Positions 12,801 through 27,008 are shown, numbered from the stretch's first letter. The stretch is 64,000 bases of DNA from Baylisascaris procyonis (GCA_037389465.1 JAZARR010000250.1:1674001-1738000), one strand, 5' to 3'. Notes: generated by a model from the letters alone, not told the origin. Numbers and translations are program-made.

Positions 12801-13832
12801 CTCCATTACGGGAACACAATTTGACAAATCCGGTCTCCAGAACACCTTGTAGTGGTCCCTTCCACCCTCTAATTGCTCTTGGCAATCTATGCATGGAAAC
12901 GGAGTCCCCAACCCCAACCCCCTCTTCGAACCGTATCATGCAGCCGAAAAGTAAAAAAATTTTCCTTGCCTTATCACTTCGTTCCTTCACTTTCTTCACT
13001 CTCTCTCCCCTCCTTCATTACCTAATTGAATACTTCAACCATTACAATCATATTACTCAATGTCACTATGCAGTAATTAAACAATCCTATTTACATCCAC
13101 TCACAAAATCTGCAAAAACTTTGCTAAATCTCTATAGTAACACCAAAAATATACAGCATTATAAGCTCATATTTTGAACGTGTGTGAAGCACTGAAATAA
13201 GCCGTTAATTCACTCATTATGTGATTTTCTATTCAAAAACAAAAATATATTTGAATTTATTCAAAACACAATCAATCCTATTCATGAGAGAGAAATTTTA
13301 TAGAAGAATAACGAAAGTTTGAATGCAACAAGCAATATTTGGTTTTAAAAAAAATTATACGATTAAATATGTAATAAAAACGACAAAATGTTACACTTCC
13401 ATCTCGATGATAATTATCAATGGTGCTTCCAATTCCCAAATTTCTATCAATAATATTTTTTTGCTCATTGTCAAGATGATCATAGAAAACTTGCGCACTT
13501 CGCCTTAATAACCTAAACATACCCCTCCCCTTTCCCTCCCTTCTATAATAAATAAACTGTGCTATTGAGATAAGCAATAAACAATGAGTACACCTAAAAG
13601 ATAATAGCATCGTTAAAGGATTAACAAAAATGAACAACTGAAATTCATTAAAAAAATATGTGACCAACTATCAGTAAAATTTAATACATATGGGAGTGCC
13701 GAATAATGAATAGTAAACTAAGAGTGATTCGTGATTCATCACAAATTAAGATCATATTTCCAAATACGAATACAAATAAAAACTCTTCGAGCAACAAAGA
13801 AAAAGAAAACTCGTTAAATTTCTACAATAAGC

Positions 13833-14016
13833 TCATTCAACAACTTTACAAATAAATACCCGATCAAACAAATGCAAATGATCTACTTTTATGAAAAGTA
13901 CACGACTATTATAGATTGTCTCTGCAAAAATTTTCCCCTCAATAATTTCGACATGAAATTGAGCGAGCATTAGAAATCCGAACCAGAAAAAATCAGAAAA
14001 AAAACTGCAGGACGAT
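13833..14016 (-). CDS. Possible terminal exon, unidentified
   Basis: A strong acceptor (ttttttcag) is followed by an open frame (FGFLMLAQFHVEIIEG, then DHLHLFDRVFICKVVE) ending in TGA. The exon would begin with one base completing a split codon, so it cannot join directly to the phase-0 donor at 17581. If it belongs to the unidentified gene upstream, at least one further exon lies between. Speculative. Confidence 0.22.
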
Positions 14017-14227
14017 CTGAAAAAAAACAACCGATCATTCCTTCTCGTCTTTCCTCAATTCGCGGCTTTGGAGCTGTTCAAAAACAATGAGGATACCAAT
14101 CCCTACTAAATGGACGAATTTGAATGCCTAAATAATAATGCTGTAGCGTTCAATTCAAGCGCACAGAAACCATGTAAAACAACGTCCTTCGCAATACCCG
14201 TTCCATCAAATACCATTCCACCACATT

Positions 14228-14345
<118 letters not shown>

Positions 14346-14700
14346 GAAATAAGCTAAAAATTCCTCTCTTACTCATACAGATTCACAGTGTGTTTCCTGG
14401 AAAGGAAATAAACCACATAAAGTCATCTTGTAAAACACGAGCTTTTGGAACAGTAATGTTTTTAGGGATTTTGCTTTTGCAAGTTCAGACAAATCTTCTA
14501 TAAATAGTTAATTCTTTTCGGAGCCTACTGATGTAAAATATACTCCACACAAACTTTTGTAGCCTCAAACTCGTTCATGATAATAAATTCCTACACGAAC
14601 ACCACATGTTGCGATGAAAAATTATTCCTTTACATGCGTTCTTTTTCCATATTTTTTTAACCATCTGTACAATTTATAAGCATACCAAAACTGTTCGAAC

Positions 14701-15039
14701 ATGCGTAACTTAAGACCTAGAAAGTATCCAATTAGACTACGACTCAAAAAAAATCCATTTAAGTTTTACAGAAACGTCCGAATGTTGGAGAAGCAACGGG
14801 TCGTTGTTAGAAAACAGATGATAGTGAATGATGGAAAACATAGAAGAAAAACGGCGATGAGTAATCTACAACAGCCGAACAATAAAGAGCCCGCAACAAC
14901 CATCTTAGAGCATGAAATTAATCGAAGAGAAAGAAATAGAAAAGTAACCCAGCCAAATAGAATAGGAGATCTCCTTTCATCAACTGAAGTAAAGAGCACA
15001 TCTGCAATGAATTTTGAAAGAAACAGGAGACATTTTTAG
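14701..15039 (+). CDS. Small basic ORF, doubtful gene
   Basis: ATG-initiated frame of 112 codons with a strongly Lys/Arg/Asn-rich translation (for example LRPRKYPIRLRLKK at the start). No domain, signal peptide or membrane segment is visible. In AT-rich DNA such a frame can arise by chance, and A-rich sequence biases it toward Lys/Asn/Arg. Kept only as a low-confidence candidate. Confidence 0.2.
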   Translation: MRNLRPRKYPIRLRLKKNPFKFYRNVRMLEKQRVVVRKQMIVNDGKHRRKTAMSNLQQPNNKEPATTILEHEINRRERNRKVTQPNRIGDLLSSTEVKSTSAMNFERNRRHF

Positions 15040-17580
15040 AGAATGCTATCACCAGTTCAAAACATTTGCCCAGTAGGGTTTAAGTATCAAATGATGGCCA
15101 ACGGTAATTCAGAACATCTCTTTTGATAGTCTTATCTTTTTCATGGCGCATTTGGCACTTATTTAATAATAATTTGCTACCGCAAATGATAGTCACTATT
15201 CTAGAACCTGACAGAATCCACTGCCATAAAACCCATAAATTTCTTTCTAAATGGACATTATGAGATGTTGAAACTGGTGGTAGCCTAAACTTTTGAACAA
15301 CGATCACCAAACAAGTTGAAGAATTTGCTTCCAAAATGCGCCCTAAAAAACATTTTTAAAGTAATGCTTGTTCAAATCCCCACCGAACTAATGATTTTAT
15401 TTGTCTAGTAAAGTCAAAAACTGTTTGCAGCAATAAAATTAAATCTATTTTTGAGAAACATCACAAAAATTAAATGAAACTGTTCAGCATTCATGTTGTT
15501 TGTATTGGTAAGTTTAAACACTCGTAGATGGGCTACTACTTCTATTGTAAAATGAAAAGGTCTTGGCAATTAAGTTGTAAAATTAGAACAATCGAGGATT
15601 GGGGATGACAGACTTTGGTGAATAATGAAAATAACAACACTCTTAGAAGTATTCAAAAAGAAAATATTGCACTAATAATTAAGCAGAAATCAACGCAATC
15701 TATAATACTAACAAATAACGTAGCCTAAGCGAATAGAACTGCATCATGATTCTCGTGTCGATTCATTTGAACAGCGAAAAGGATGTGAGCCGGGATCTTC
15801 TTCATGATCCCTTGGTCTCCATATTTCAAGTCTTCTTATAATCGATGACGCCAACGAAGCTGCCACTATAGCATCGGAACTATTGTGCTTGTCCTGCAAC
15901 ATGCGGCAGTCTCTATCATTCCTCATATCCCGCATATATTAAATCCTCCACGTACAAACATAGCCTCATGCAGGACATAATCACAAATGTTCTGCAGGAA
16001 ATCGTACCTGCAGAACAATATGCGGAAAGCGACGTTCCTTATAACGCAATTTCCATCGTTCTTAAATGGTTTGAGAATAAACAATTCACCTCGTTTATAC
16101 TTAAAAGTTTAGCTTTTCGTTCATCTAATACTGCTAATTTTATTAAATTATTACCGACTTCCTGACTGATAGGAACAGATTTCGTAATGACAGTACCATA
16201 AACCAAAAGCAAAAATTTCGCTCCCAAGATATCAGGAATGCGATTCCAAAGCCAACAGTCAGGAAAATAAAAATGCTGATTGAGGATATGGCTAGAATCA
16301 TAACTCTATAAACACTCAAAAGAATGGGAAGAAAGGAAAAAGAATGGATCAGAAGGGAGGAAGAGGTGGCTAGAAATATCCTGCGAAACACAAAGATTAC
16401 TCCACACAGCCAGTTCTCGCAATTATTCAACAAAATCTGAGAGTCAATTATGAGGCAGAATTCGATACTCTTTCTCTGGACATCCTTACAAACAAGTTCA
16501 AGTTACACTCCCCTAGGTAAACCATCTCAAGGATTAATGGATTTGCGGCTATACCCCAAGCAAGCCCAGATCGAAATCAAGCTACACCCGCCCAGTTAGA
16601 GTAACAAGCCTCTTCAACGCCACTAAGAATTGCATCCCAAATCATATAAAAACAACCCTAATAGAGAGAAGAAAATAAAGCAAGCAAAAACCATACCAGG
16701 ACACGTCGCAATTCGCCTAATTCATTGTTCAATTTTGAAATATCACATCTTGCCCACATCACCGTATCATAATCCAACGTTTCGCGTAGGACACTCAACA
16801 TCACGCATATATCATGAAAGCGCTAAAAAAGTGATATTTGCAGCATAAAGACACATTCATTGCGGAGCATTAGACGCCGACACGATAGTATAATAATACC
16901 AACTTCAGAGAATGAACAACAAAGTGCATACAACTTCAGACAAGGAATAAGAAACGACAAACAACTTCAAACATACAACTACTGCAGTGAACGGGATAAG
17001 CGAAAGATTTTATCTCTTTTTTTCTGCAGATTTCCTTTAAAGCTTTACGTGGTCACAACCCTTTCAATCTAGAATGGCTCCCATTATGGCGAATATAACA
17101 CGTGTCAAAGAAAGTGCGGAAGAAACAAGTACAGTGAAACATTCATCATTCAATACTTCGTCTTGATTTCTAAACCTTCCTCCCTCCAAGTATTTTGTTT
17201 GATTGTCGACGTCAGTAGTTAGCCTTTCCCTCTGGCTATGTTACTCTTTGTGTTTAACGATGAAAAACATTACGCACTTCAGCGTACGTCTGCAGTAATG
17301 AACTGAATAGTTTCTTTGCTCACAGAAATGAAGTCATAAAAAAGCCAAAAAGATACGTATTTCTCACTTCTGCATCTACATCGATCCAAACTAAGTGCAC
17401 ATATAAAATATGATACGACTATATATTACTATGGGGGAAGGGGGGGGGATGTAAACGCACTCTCGTCCGTCTATGATCACAATGCAGATGAAGGGCACCC
17501 TTAGAAACGCATACAAATACGCCCCACTTTGCAAGCAAATCCCGAATTCTGACCAACTCAAGGAAGCTATATTGACTTAC

Positions 17581-20500
17581 GTGGCGAAAAGTATGGATGA
17601 AATGGCTGAAGAGGGAAACAACTGCTTCGAAATGTTGCGTGTGCGAAACATCACAGCTCGACGGATCCATATCGGCTCGTTCAGTGAGATGTACAAGCAA
17701 ACGCCTCAAACAAATCAATTTGCAGGAAGCCACTTCAGCACATGCCGATAATGCTTGCGTCGCCACGCAAATACCATCAAGACTTCCATCCAAAAACTAA
17801 AAATATCTCTCTTTTAGATGATAAATTTTTTCCCACAGCATAGAACAGTGCCTCCCAGAGACAACAGTGCTAGAAGCACTTCCATCGAGAAACATTGTCG
17901 TTTACAGAGAATCCGAGAGAAGACGTTAGTGGCTGGATGAGTGAAAGAACCAAAATTCGGGTCAAATCTGATTGCTGTTTCTTAAGAACTCTTTCTATGT
18001 TAATAAACGATAATGCTTTCAGTGCTCCAAGCAGTGCACTTCAACTTTTTTTTCGTCAACAACCTCACTACAACCTATACGCTCGGTGGAGATTAAACAT
18101 GGAAACGCAAATTTCGAAAGGTTTCCAAACTACTAAGATTTTGAACAGAACTAAATCCAGGATGGTCCACAAAAAGGCGATCCGTCTTTGACTAGAGTAA
18201 ATACGAACGAATAAGTTGGTTCTACTTCTATTTGTTACTTTCATTTTTACTTACAACCTCACATACATATTTACAAAACTACTGCTTAAAAATGGTGCTA
18301 GAAGCAATCCCTAATAACATCTACATTTCTGGGTAGGTTCTAATATCTTTGCAGAAATTGCTCACAGCTTTTGTCTGATGATGCTCTCGGAAGTTTTTAG
18401 GGGCGTCATCCTTTGAATTCATTCAGGATGTGTGGATTATTCGCTCATACGCGCCATTTTAAATTTCCTAGCAAACAAAAAATCCACAGCAATAAGTCAG
18501 GTGTATGCGATTTCACCAAGTTTTCAGAAATTTTTACGAGAGGTGATTGGGCATCGAAATAATTAATTCACACGACGAAACAACTCGGCGTGTCACTGAT
18601 ATCGGTCAAAGAATAACAATGGTGTCGACTACTAATAGCATGCCACCGAACAATATTGCTGCCAGCTAACCGATTTCAACAACCATCATCTTCTTTGACA
18701 ATGTAACGATATCATAGGTAATCCCACGTTGTCTACCACCAAAATGGCCATTCCTTGATCAGTATACGAATGCCACAACCCCCAATGTGATAATATTACG
18801 AACAATAAATACATCGTCGCTTTGCGATAAAAACCCAACATCGAATGATGGCATGTGGACTAACAACGACATTTGTTGCCTGTTAATAACATATTACCGC
18901 GCACAACGATAACAAGTCATATTTTACTCAAAACATACAAGACGGAGATTGGCTTATTAATTTAAAGAAAAAAACAACAAAAAATTACCTGGAATACACT
19001 CGAAAATTCGAAAAAAATTGCCTTTTTACGACTAGCAGAGATCGACCCAAATACCTCAAAGAAAAAAGTTATATTCATATAGAATATTTACCCACTCAAC
19101 ATACATCACCCTTCCCGAAGGTAAACTTTTTAAGCTGATATTATCCAGAAGTACACCTTGCTGGCGCTATCTATTCCCATCATATCATTATTCACATAAC
19201 TTGTATGCAGGAAAGTTTTTGCAAACGTCATTGATTAACCGGAAACGCTAAATAGAGAATGTTTTCCGGAAATTTGCGAACGGTATCAATAATATATACA
19301 ACTATCTCTTTACATAGAAAAATATCCAACATCACTATAACAATGAACGATACTAACCTAAACGATCTATTTAATTTTTTTTAATATTTCATTGAAATCT
19401 ATTTTCTCATCGATTAGAACAATTGAGTGAAAATAATGAAAAGCACTCACATTATTCAACGCTTTTGCAATGTATTTCCAAATTTGAGCATCCGAAAACT
19501 CGTCAATTGCAATCTTTATAATAGCGAATAACAGGAATGCCAATTCGAGATTCGTAAATTCGTTGAAATCCCATGAAGATATCAGCTCCAGTACGAATCT
19601 CATCTGGAGAAAATCAATAAAAAACCAACTTATTATATGAACTTATGCTATTATTCGCATAGCTCATCACAATCCTATCGTTTGAGATTGGTGATAAAAT
19701 TAGTCTCATTCTTTCATCGAGACAACATCTTTCCCTATCGAAAACTTACTGACAAATGTAGTAGACATGTTCAAAACCAATACCCAGAGGAAGAACAACG
19801 ATTTGCAAATGGCGCAACTTTTACAGCGTAAATCAGTTGAAATCACTTTTTGATTCATGGAACTCCTTAAATGTCACATAATTCAATCGTACAGGTAAGT
19901 AGCAATCACTTGCCGAATCATCTTTGAATAGATAAACCTTCGAACCATTAGTAAAAACCTTCCACAAATAGCTAATTTAGCCATCATATTGAAAAATGAG
20001 AATAAACATCTAAAAGATTCGCAAATAAAAGTCTCATAGATTGCAGATGCGTTGAACCGTCGTTCGGAAATGAAATGTATGATTTGAAATTTTATCTGCG
20101 CATAGCGTTGACACTAGGCAATAGCATATCTTCCGGTCTCAGTTGAGTTGACTCCGGAATTTCCTCAACTCAATCGATTCGTTCATCTCACCTATTATTT
20201 ATCAAATATCTATTGAGCACATCACCTATACAACGACCATGAGTATGAATAATTAAAGACAGAATTAAAGGTACATAAAATAACATCAATATAAATTTAT
20301 TACCCTTTGAGTGCAAATTTCTCGTAATTTTGCAGCATCAACAGATGCGAGAGCAACAACAATGAGTTGTTCATCGCGATATTGCTCGGCGAATGGTGCA
20401 ATCTCACCGGGCGGCAAAAGGACCGATAATGGACATGCGGATGCATACGCTAACATCGCCAATAACTTATCGAAACTTATACTCATCATCTCTTCATCGC

Positions 20501-23500
20501 TGCATTTAGCCGATTGGCGAAGGGATAATTCGTACAATGGAACACCATCAGCAGCAGTGCAACCGGCACATAATAACGCTCGCTCTATGGAGGAATAATT
20601 GTCGGGTAATAAACACATATCTTCCTTTTTTGATAGAAAACGAACTGCAAAGTATATGAATATAACAACTAAGTCAATCAATGCAATTGAAAACGACAAC
20701 GGTTAAGAGCATCACCAGTCACTACTATAGTTTGATTAACTCATTTCGACCATTTGAAGAGGAAAAGCAGGAAAAATAAACAAATAGAATAGCTACATTA
20801 AGCTCACCAAAGATGGCCGCCATCTCCCTCTCCCTCGTCCAGAAATTATAAAGGATAAAGAACCCGGCTACTCGTAACCACTGCGACATTGATGCCCTCA
20901 ACTGCAAGAAATAAAACCCAGTAAAGGCTGACTATCACTATCCGTTACTAAGCAAATCATATTCTACAGGCATAAGGCCCGGTTCTCCTGTCGGGCCAAC
21001 GGTTCCTTGTTGAATACCCCCACACAACCGAACACTTTATTGATCGAAACGGCCCCACCCCGGCGCACGAGCACCTCAACGATACGACATAGACCCCCTC
21101 AACTCGCACCCCAACTCCAGATGATGAAGAAACACACACTGCCCAAAGTGGGCAATGACATCTGTTATATACCCTCCCATAGTATCAAAGCGAACTTATA
21201 ACAGCAACACATACATAGTGCACGCTACTCAATGGGGTAGTGTAGCTGAGTGCACGCTACTCAATGGGGTAGTGTAGCTGCTCTACCATCATGGTGGAAT
21301 TACTCAGTGATCAAAATCGTTACATGCCTGCGGGTCGCGAAAGCTCGCCCCGAGCGTTCACACAAAGACAGAATCAGTGAACGATAAACATTAACAAACA
21401 TGAGCAAAACAACGTAAGTCACAAACAACACCGGTCAAGTCACGGAGAAAAAAACAACAACAACATATCAATGATATTGACGTTTCGCCCCCACTGCCGC
21501 GATTTCGATATCGATTGGCTTTTCCCGATCGGCCCTGTGGTTGTCGTTGATAGTGTTGACCGCCGATGCTGCTTCTACTGCGTGTGGGGGAATCCACATC
21601 GCGCCACTGACGAGGACTGTTGAAAGCGTCGGAACACTGCGGCGGGTTGAGTATCGAGCTGCTGCGAATTGTCACGTATGGCGAGATGGACATCGCATGC
21701 GTAGTTGATGGCATGCAATAGTTTCGCTGCTCCCAGCACGTTTAGTTCTGCGCGATCATTGCACAGCTTCGCTCCATCCTCAACTGGTTAATTGCCGACA
21801 ATCGCTGTAAATCACCGGCTGAGCACCCATGTAAGCCCGATTCTATTGTCGGGCCACCGGTTCCTTGTTGAACACTCCGACACAACAAAACACTTTATTA
21901 ATAGAAACGGCCCCACCCGGACCCACGAGCACCTCAACAGTACACATGACGAAGACACACCCCAATTGCATGCGATGAAGAAACACACACACTGCCCACG
22001 GTGGGCAATGACATCTTTTATATACCCTCTCAATATCAAAGCGATACTTATAAGAGCAATACATAGCGCACCCTATTCAATGGGAGTTACACAGGTGACA
22101 CTAACCTCGTCGTACAAATACATATGAAGTACCATCGCACTTGAAACGATGTTCGAACTATCATGTTTAAGGTACGAATTTATAGTTGTTTATAAACTAC
22201 TCAATGATAAGTTATTTTAGAAGATCTAACTAATCACTCATCATTTATTAGTGACAGATGATAATCAGAGATTAAATAGTAAGCTGATCTCTCTTTTCTA
22301 ACATATCGCTTTTATCAGTAAATCAGTGAATGATGAACAGATAACCCGAGGATGTACATGATCAAAAAGATATTAGAACTGATGTGCTCTCATCCTTTTA
22401 AATTCAAATTTTGTTCCCCAATTTTCCCAACAATGATTTCCTGCAGATTTTTATTTGGGAAATTTAGATAAGAAATATTTCGGGAAATTTTACTTCGCCA
22501 TTGTCCCACTCAAACTTGCGTATCCTAATTGCAATTCGTTCTCCAATGCTAATTCATTTTACTCTGGCATACGCCATAAACGAGATTCGCATCCGGTAAA
22601 GAAAATTACGAATACGTTCCAATAATATCGGATATTTCTAGTGTTGAAATTGGTGTTAATAAACAAGCAAAAACCCCTCTGCTTACCTATTATAAAGACC
22701 TTTTTCACTTGAATTTGTATAAAACATCTCGGTGCTCCTTCAATCTACAGACACATAAATCGCATTTTAATAAATTTCACTTCCGGTCTCCAATTGAATT
22801 TTTTTATTCTTACTCTTTCAACGTCTAACATATCTATTTTAGTAAATCATTCTAACTGTTCAGTCAAAAGAAAGCCAATTTAAAACGGTCAAGAAATAGG
22901 AATTCCAACAGCGAAAGAGACCCTTCAATAAAAAGAACAAGAAAAATTCTCCACTAAAAACTTACCATTAGTATCAGTGCATAATAAATGTGGACGAGTA
23001 AATTGTCCGTTAAAAACTTTCCCTCCTTCACTAGTCGAATTACAACACGATTCCGATTGAACAATCAACCGTCTCGTATCGAAACTATTCGGCGAAATGC
23101 AATCCGACGATTCGAAATCACTAAACAACAAATATCTCAGGTAATACAACAATTCTCAATTTTATAGAGGAGAAGATGGAATCCATTGAATGAAAACCAC
23201 TTCTTGAATGGATCTTCCATCATTTCGATAATCACATACCGCCGAACCAAAGATCATGAAATTAAGTAAGCAAGCGCTGAACGCAGGTATGCGTGCAACG
23301 CAACCTTCATATCGCATCTGATATAAAGCTATGGAAAACACTGAGGAATATAATACTACCATGAAGATTTATAAATTGTTTTTTAGACCTTTATCTGCTT
23401 TTAGACTCGTTTAAATCTTTACCTTTTCAGACCTTTTTCAGTCGAATTCGATCAAAGAAAGACTTTCGCCTTTTTACCCCGAAATTTCAAAGCATCGCAA

Positions 23501-24077
23501 GGTGCAATTTGATGCCACTCTTTATCATAAAATTGTGAAGCGCTTTATTGAAATACCCTCATGCCATTGAAAATATTTTATTGTTCATGTAGGAAGATAG
23601 GCGAAGAACTCATAGATATTAAATAATACGCAAAACTTGCTCTACAAATAGAATTTTATAAAGTTTTCGATCCAGATTGATTCATATTCAGAAGAATTAT
23701 TTCTCTCAGATAAAAAATTCCCATACTTGAAAGGAAAAAAGTGGAAAATTTAGGATCGTTGTATTCAGGTCGCTGAGCTCAAATATAGAGGACAGACAGG
23801 TTCAACTGAATGAACAAAAAAATGATTCTCCTTGGCTTTTATGGACATATTTTGTGGAACTATTCTGGATAAAAAACATCACAAGCTCATTAGCTAATAA
23901 ACTTACTAACCGTTTATATGTCGTAGATGGTGAAAGTGAATAATGCTCCGATTCAATTCCGTTCTCGAGAAGAGGAATGATAAGTGGCGAGAAATTTGAT
24001 AACGACGATGAAGAGCCACCATCATCGCATAATTCCGAACAATCATCATCCGATAGTACCCGTTCCGTATCAACCAT
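17581..24077 (-). CDS. Unidentified multi-exon protein gene (3' end not found)
   Basis: Five exons join with matching phases: 24077-23911, 23120-22966, 20644-20304, 19603-19451 and 17796-17581, giving 344 codons without a stop. The start ATG follows an acceptor-like TTTTTTTTGCAG by 8 nt. The N-terminus (MVDTERVLSDDDCSELCDDG) is acidic and serine-rich and looks disordered. The third exon (RALLCAGCTAADGVPLYEL, then LLAMLAYASACPLSVLLPPG) and the next two (FTNLELAFLLFAIIKIAI; LICLRRLLVHLTERADM) look alpha-helical and globular. I recognise no family; an alpha-solenoid or other helical scaffold is a guess from helix spacing only. The last donor, CAC|GTAAGT, shows that more exons follow to the left. 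Introns are large (about 0.8-2.3 kb) and one holds a degenerate LTR-type element. Confidence 0.7.
20971..22091 (-). mobile_element. Short degenerate LTR-type retroelement (TRIM-like)
   Basis: Two diverged direct repeats of about 260-270 bp (20971-21241 and 21830-22091) flank about 590 bp of relatively GC-rich DNA. Read on the minus strand, each repeat contains a TATA-like ggtatataa and then an AATAAA-type signal, in the order expected of an LTR. The 5' copy begins TGTAACTCCC and ends CTTACA, so it has TG...CA termini. It is followed directly by TGGGTGCTCAGCC, which looks like a primer-binding site because it starts with TGG. The internal part has no protease, integrase or RT motif; only a short frame (21714-21391) with a basic Arg/Gln/Gly-rich end. 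The 3' copy carries a local 31-bp tandem duplication (21217-21282) at its outer edge. Divergence of the two copies implies an old insertion. No clear target-site duplication was seen. Confidence 0.6.
21217..21282. repeat. Tandem duplication of ~31 bp
   Basis: The unit beginning gtgcacgctactcaatgggg occurs twice in succession, with gtagtgtagctg at the end of each copy. It lies at the edge of the 3' LTR-like repeat. Confidence 0.9.
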
Positions 24078-24089
24078 CTTTACAACTGC
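24078..24089 (-). promoter_or_regulatory. Likely SL trans-splice acceptor
   Basis: Minus-strand polypyrimidine tract plus GCAG (about 24086-24089), then 8 nt and the ATG at 24077. No coding frame precedes it, so a trans-splice site is more likely than an internal acceptor. Confidence 0.5.
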
Positions 24090-27008
24090 AAAAAAAACCT
24101 TGATCGATATCCTTAAGAAATTCTAGGTTTATTTACCTATTACTAAGGTGTATTTATTACCTAGGTTTATTATCCATTAGAAAAAACCTAAACATTACTT
24201 AGATATATTTAATGCTGACATTCACGTTTTCCAGCTTCTAAGATCCTTCCACAATCTAGTAGCTACTTCATAGAAATGGATGATACCCCCTTATTTTTTG
24301 CTTTTTCTTCGAGCATTCCTATATTTATAAACCGCTTACCATATATCCACACCATTTATTTGTTCCATGGCTATTAGCCCCATTAATTTCTACAACTTTT
24401 GGTCGCGAAATCACTTAGAAAATATAGACCTCGGATGGTTACATTCAAAAGCATTTCAATAATCATCATCATCATCGATACAAGCGCTTAGCAATCGGAA
24501 TATAATATTCACAATTTTAATTTTTTTTTTAAATAATACAATCCTTGAGGCAATCATTGAATTATTGATCGTTTTTCAGCAATATCAACTTATCAATTTA
24601 TTCTGGCTAAGTTTTAAGTTTCTTCAAAAATTGACCGCCTGTTGAGAACACTTTTGAAATGTTCCTTTTATAATTCCATTCTTTTGATAATCCATCTTCC
24701 TCCAATTTATTGGAATTGCGTCAAATCTTCTCTATTTTAAACTATCAATACGATCGAGTTCCCCTCTTTCCGTTTAAGTTCAAGAATGCTATCTTTTTAT
24801 GAGGTATTTATTGTCATTTACGAAAATGTTGGGCAAATAAAACATAAAAATAATAAATAAAATTGGACATAAAAAACAAAAATAAAATTGGAAATCCACA
24901 TAGTGCAATTATCTGACATGACAAATGTAATTCAAAAAGTTTACTTTCTACATCATCAACGTTATCATTCCAACAAGAACAACAATACTTGCCAGTAACA
25001 ATTACGAAAAAGAATTCACATATGTAATCAATAATACACCAATTCCATCAATAATACAAACATTTAAAAAAAAACGTAAAAATGAATAAAAGGATAGAAG
25101 CAGGAAAAGAGAAGGCAAAATTTATGAGAGCTGGAACAGTGAAATCGAAAATTTAAAAGAAAAAGACTTATTTCAGACTAGATCAGTAAACTTGAAACTT
25201 CTTAATGAAACGTATTCTTTGCCCAGCATCGTAATAAACGTATATCGTATTTTATCTCCTCTATAAGTCTCAACGTAGTAAATATTTTCCACAATTCAAA
25301 TTCGACACCGATTTTTCCCTCATCCTGTAAGGTAAAGGGTAGTCATCGCCTGGTCAACCGCCTCCTCCCCCCCAACCCCCCACCTCGACCATGCAACGAT
25401 GCCATTTCGAAGTTATTCACTCAATTTCGGCTGCGATCGCACCCTTTCAACATCCTGTATATTTCCATTTGTGATAATCGTCATCGATAAAATACCGTTC
25501 CAATGGGAATGTAACAACTCCAAACGCATTTAGTGATAAGATGGAAGAAAGATAATCCGAGATCGACATGAATGACCTTTTTTTTTTTACAAACAGCGCT
25601 TAATTACAGACAACTAAAGGAATAAAAATAGAACAAGTCATATCTCCTCTGAGAATAGGTTCCATTTCGATAGTTCAGTTGATTCGTTTATGAAACACAA
25701 ATACAATAGTTGAAACATAATAGTCAACATCATCGTCCACTGCCATCAGAAAGAAAAAAGCACAGTATTATGAACGCTAATAAAAGATGACTAAGATGCC
25801 ACATGAGCAGAGGGACAAGGCCTTCGATTCAGAGGCACTTCAAAGTTGGAATAATAAAGATAAAAGGATAGGGACATTAAGGCTGAACGAGAGGAATATA
25901 TCGGAAGGGAATGAACTTAACGTATGAAACCAACAAGAAGATGGAATGAAAGTCATCACAAAAACATCTATTTTCGATGAAACAAGATTAAAACAATATT
26001 GAATAATCCGAAGATAAAATTTTTCTAACAATGAAAATAAAAAGAAATAACAATAAATAATATAAAAAGATATACAAAAACCTCAGAATGACTAAAAAAG
26101 TACCTCAATTCTGTCCCTAATGCTCGATGCACGTTGGAAACATTTCTTATAACTAATCAATGAGGAAGCAAATTATTGATGAATCAAAATTTCTTCACTA
26201 ACACTCTTTCCTATTGCTATTCTTGGTATAATTCATCCTTAGCTCAGATCCCCTGAAATATTCCTTCTTTAATCTTCATAGAGCGTTGTTTTTCTTTTTT
26301 GTTGAATAGAACTCTTTAATGTCAACTCGTTTCAATATATGGATATACGATCACGGATATTTACAATCACCTCCAATCTATGATGTTTTTCATTAAAACG
26401 GTAGTCTGCCGAAACGTTGAATAAAGAACGATTCTTAATGACAACGATAATATTAATGCTAGAAACTCTTAGAGATCGCATCATGATGGCTAAACGATTA
26501 CAAAGAGGATAAAAACCACCTGGATATGGAGGATAAACCCTAATAAGCCAGGCATTAGTCATTAAATAATGAATGCATAAACCACTGAGGAGTTATTATC
26601 ACATTATCAGAAACATTCCATGATCAATCAATATTAGTGTAATAACTTCCTCGATCAAGTAGTATATAACAAAGATTGTCTTTCTTCATTCATGATCATC
26701 GAACCACTCTGACAGATCAAGAAAAACTACCCGCCAATATTTGCGGTGATTAGATTTGGTAATAAAGCCTAAATATCAATTAGCAATTATTAAAGCTACA
26801 ACATCTCTAATCATGTATTCTGCATAAAATGCGCCACATCGTGTATAATGAAAATGTTTTCTTAACAAAAACTCCTAATCAAATTATTATAAAGTTCTTT
26901 TGATGTCACAAAACGATACCTTCGATATCTTCAATTAGTGGATCATACCTGGAGAAAATTCAAAAGATGTTTCAACAATTTACTATGCTTCACGATAAAA
27001 CCCTATCC
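24090..27008. other. Intergenic region between the unidentified gene and EXOSC8
   Basis: AT-rich DNA with homopolymer runs and no exon I can support. Reading frames of 60-75 codons on the minus strand have no family features. Regulatory sequence for the minus-strand gene starting at 24077 should lie here. Confidence 0.6.

Noticed and set aside
9176..13177. Very long ORFs (up to ~1000 codons) of Lys-Pro, Leu-Gly or Leu-Arg repeats on both strands
   Set aside because: They exist only because the telomere hexamer is a multiple of three and contains no stop in several frames. Open frames overlap on both strands and there is no unique coding sequence.
17473..17751. 92-codon plus-strand ORF
   Set aside because: It lies opposite the 17796-17581 minus-strand exon, whose splice sites and phases fit the gene model; the plus-strand frame is its shadow.
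20800..20904. Exon-like segment with ttgcag acceptor and GTGAGC donor in the same gene's intron
   Set aside because: Its left phase does not fit the upstream exon (that frame hits a TAA), and skipping it preserves the frame.
23240..23317. 26-codon exon-like segment with good acceptor and GTATGT donor between exons 1 and 2 of the unidentified gene
   Set aside because: Its phase-0 donor does not match the next exon, which needs two preceding bases, while joining the flanking exons directly gives matching phases. Could be an alternative exon at most.
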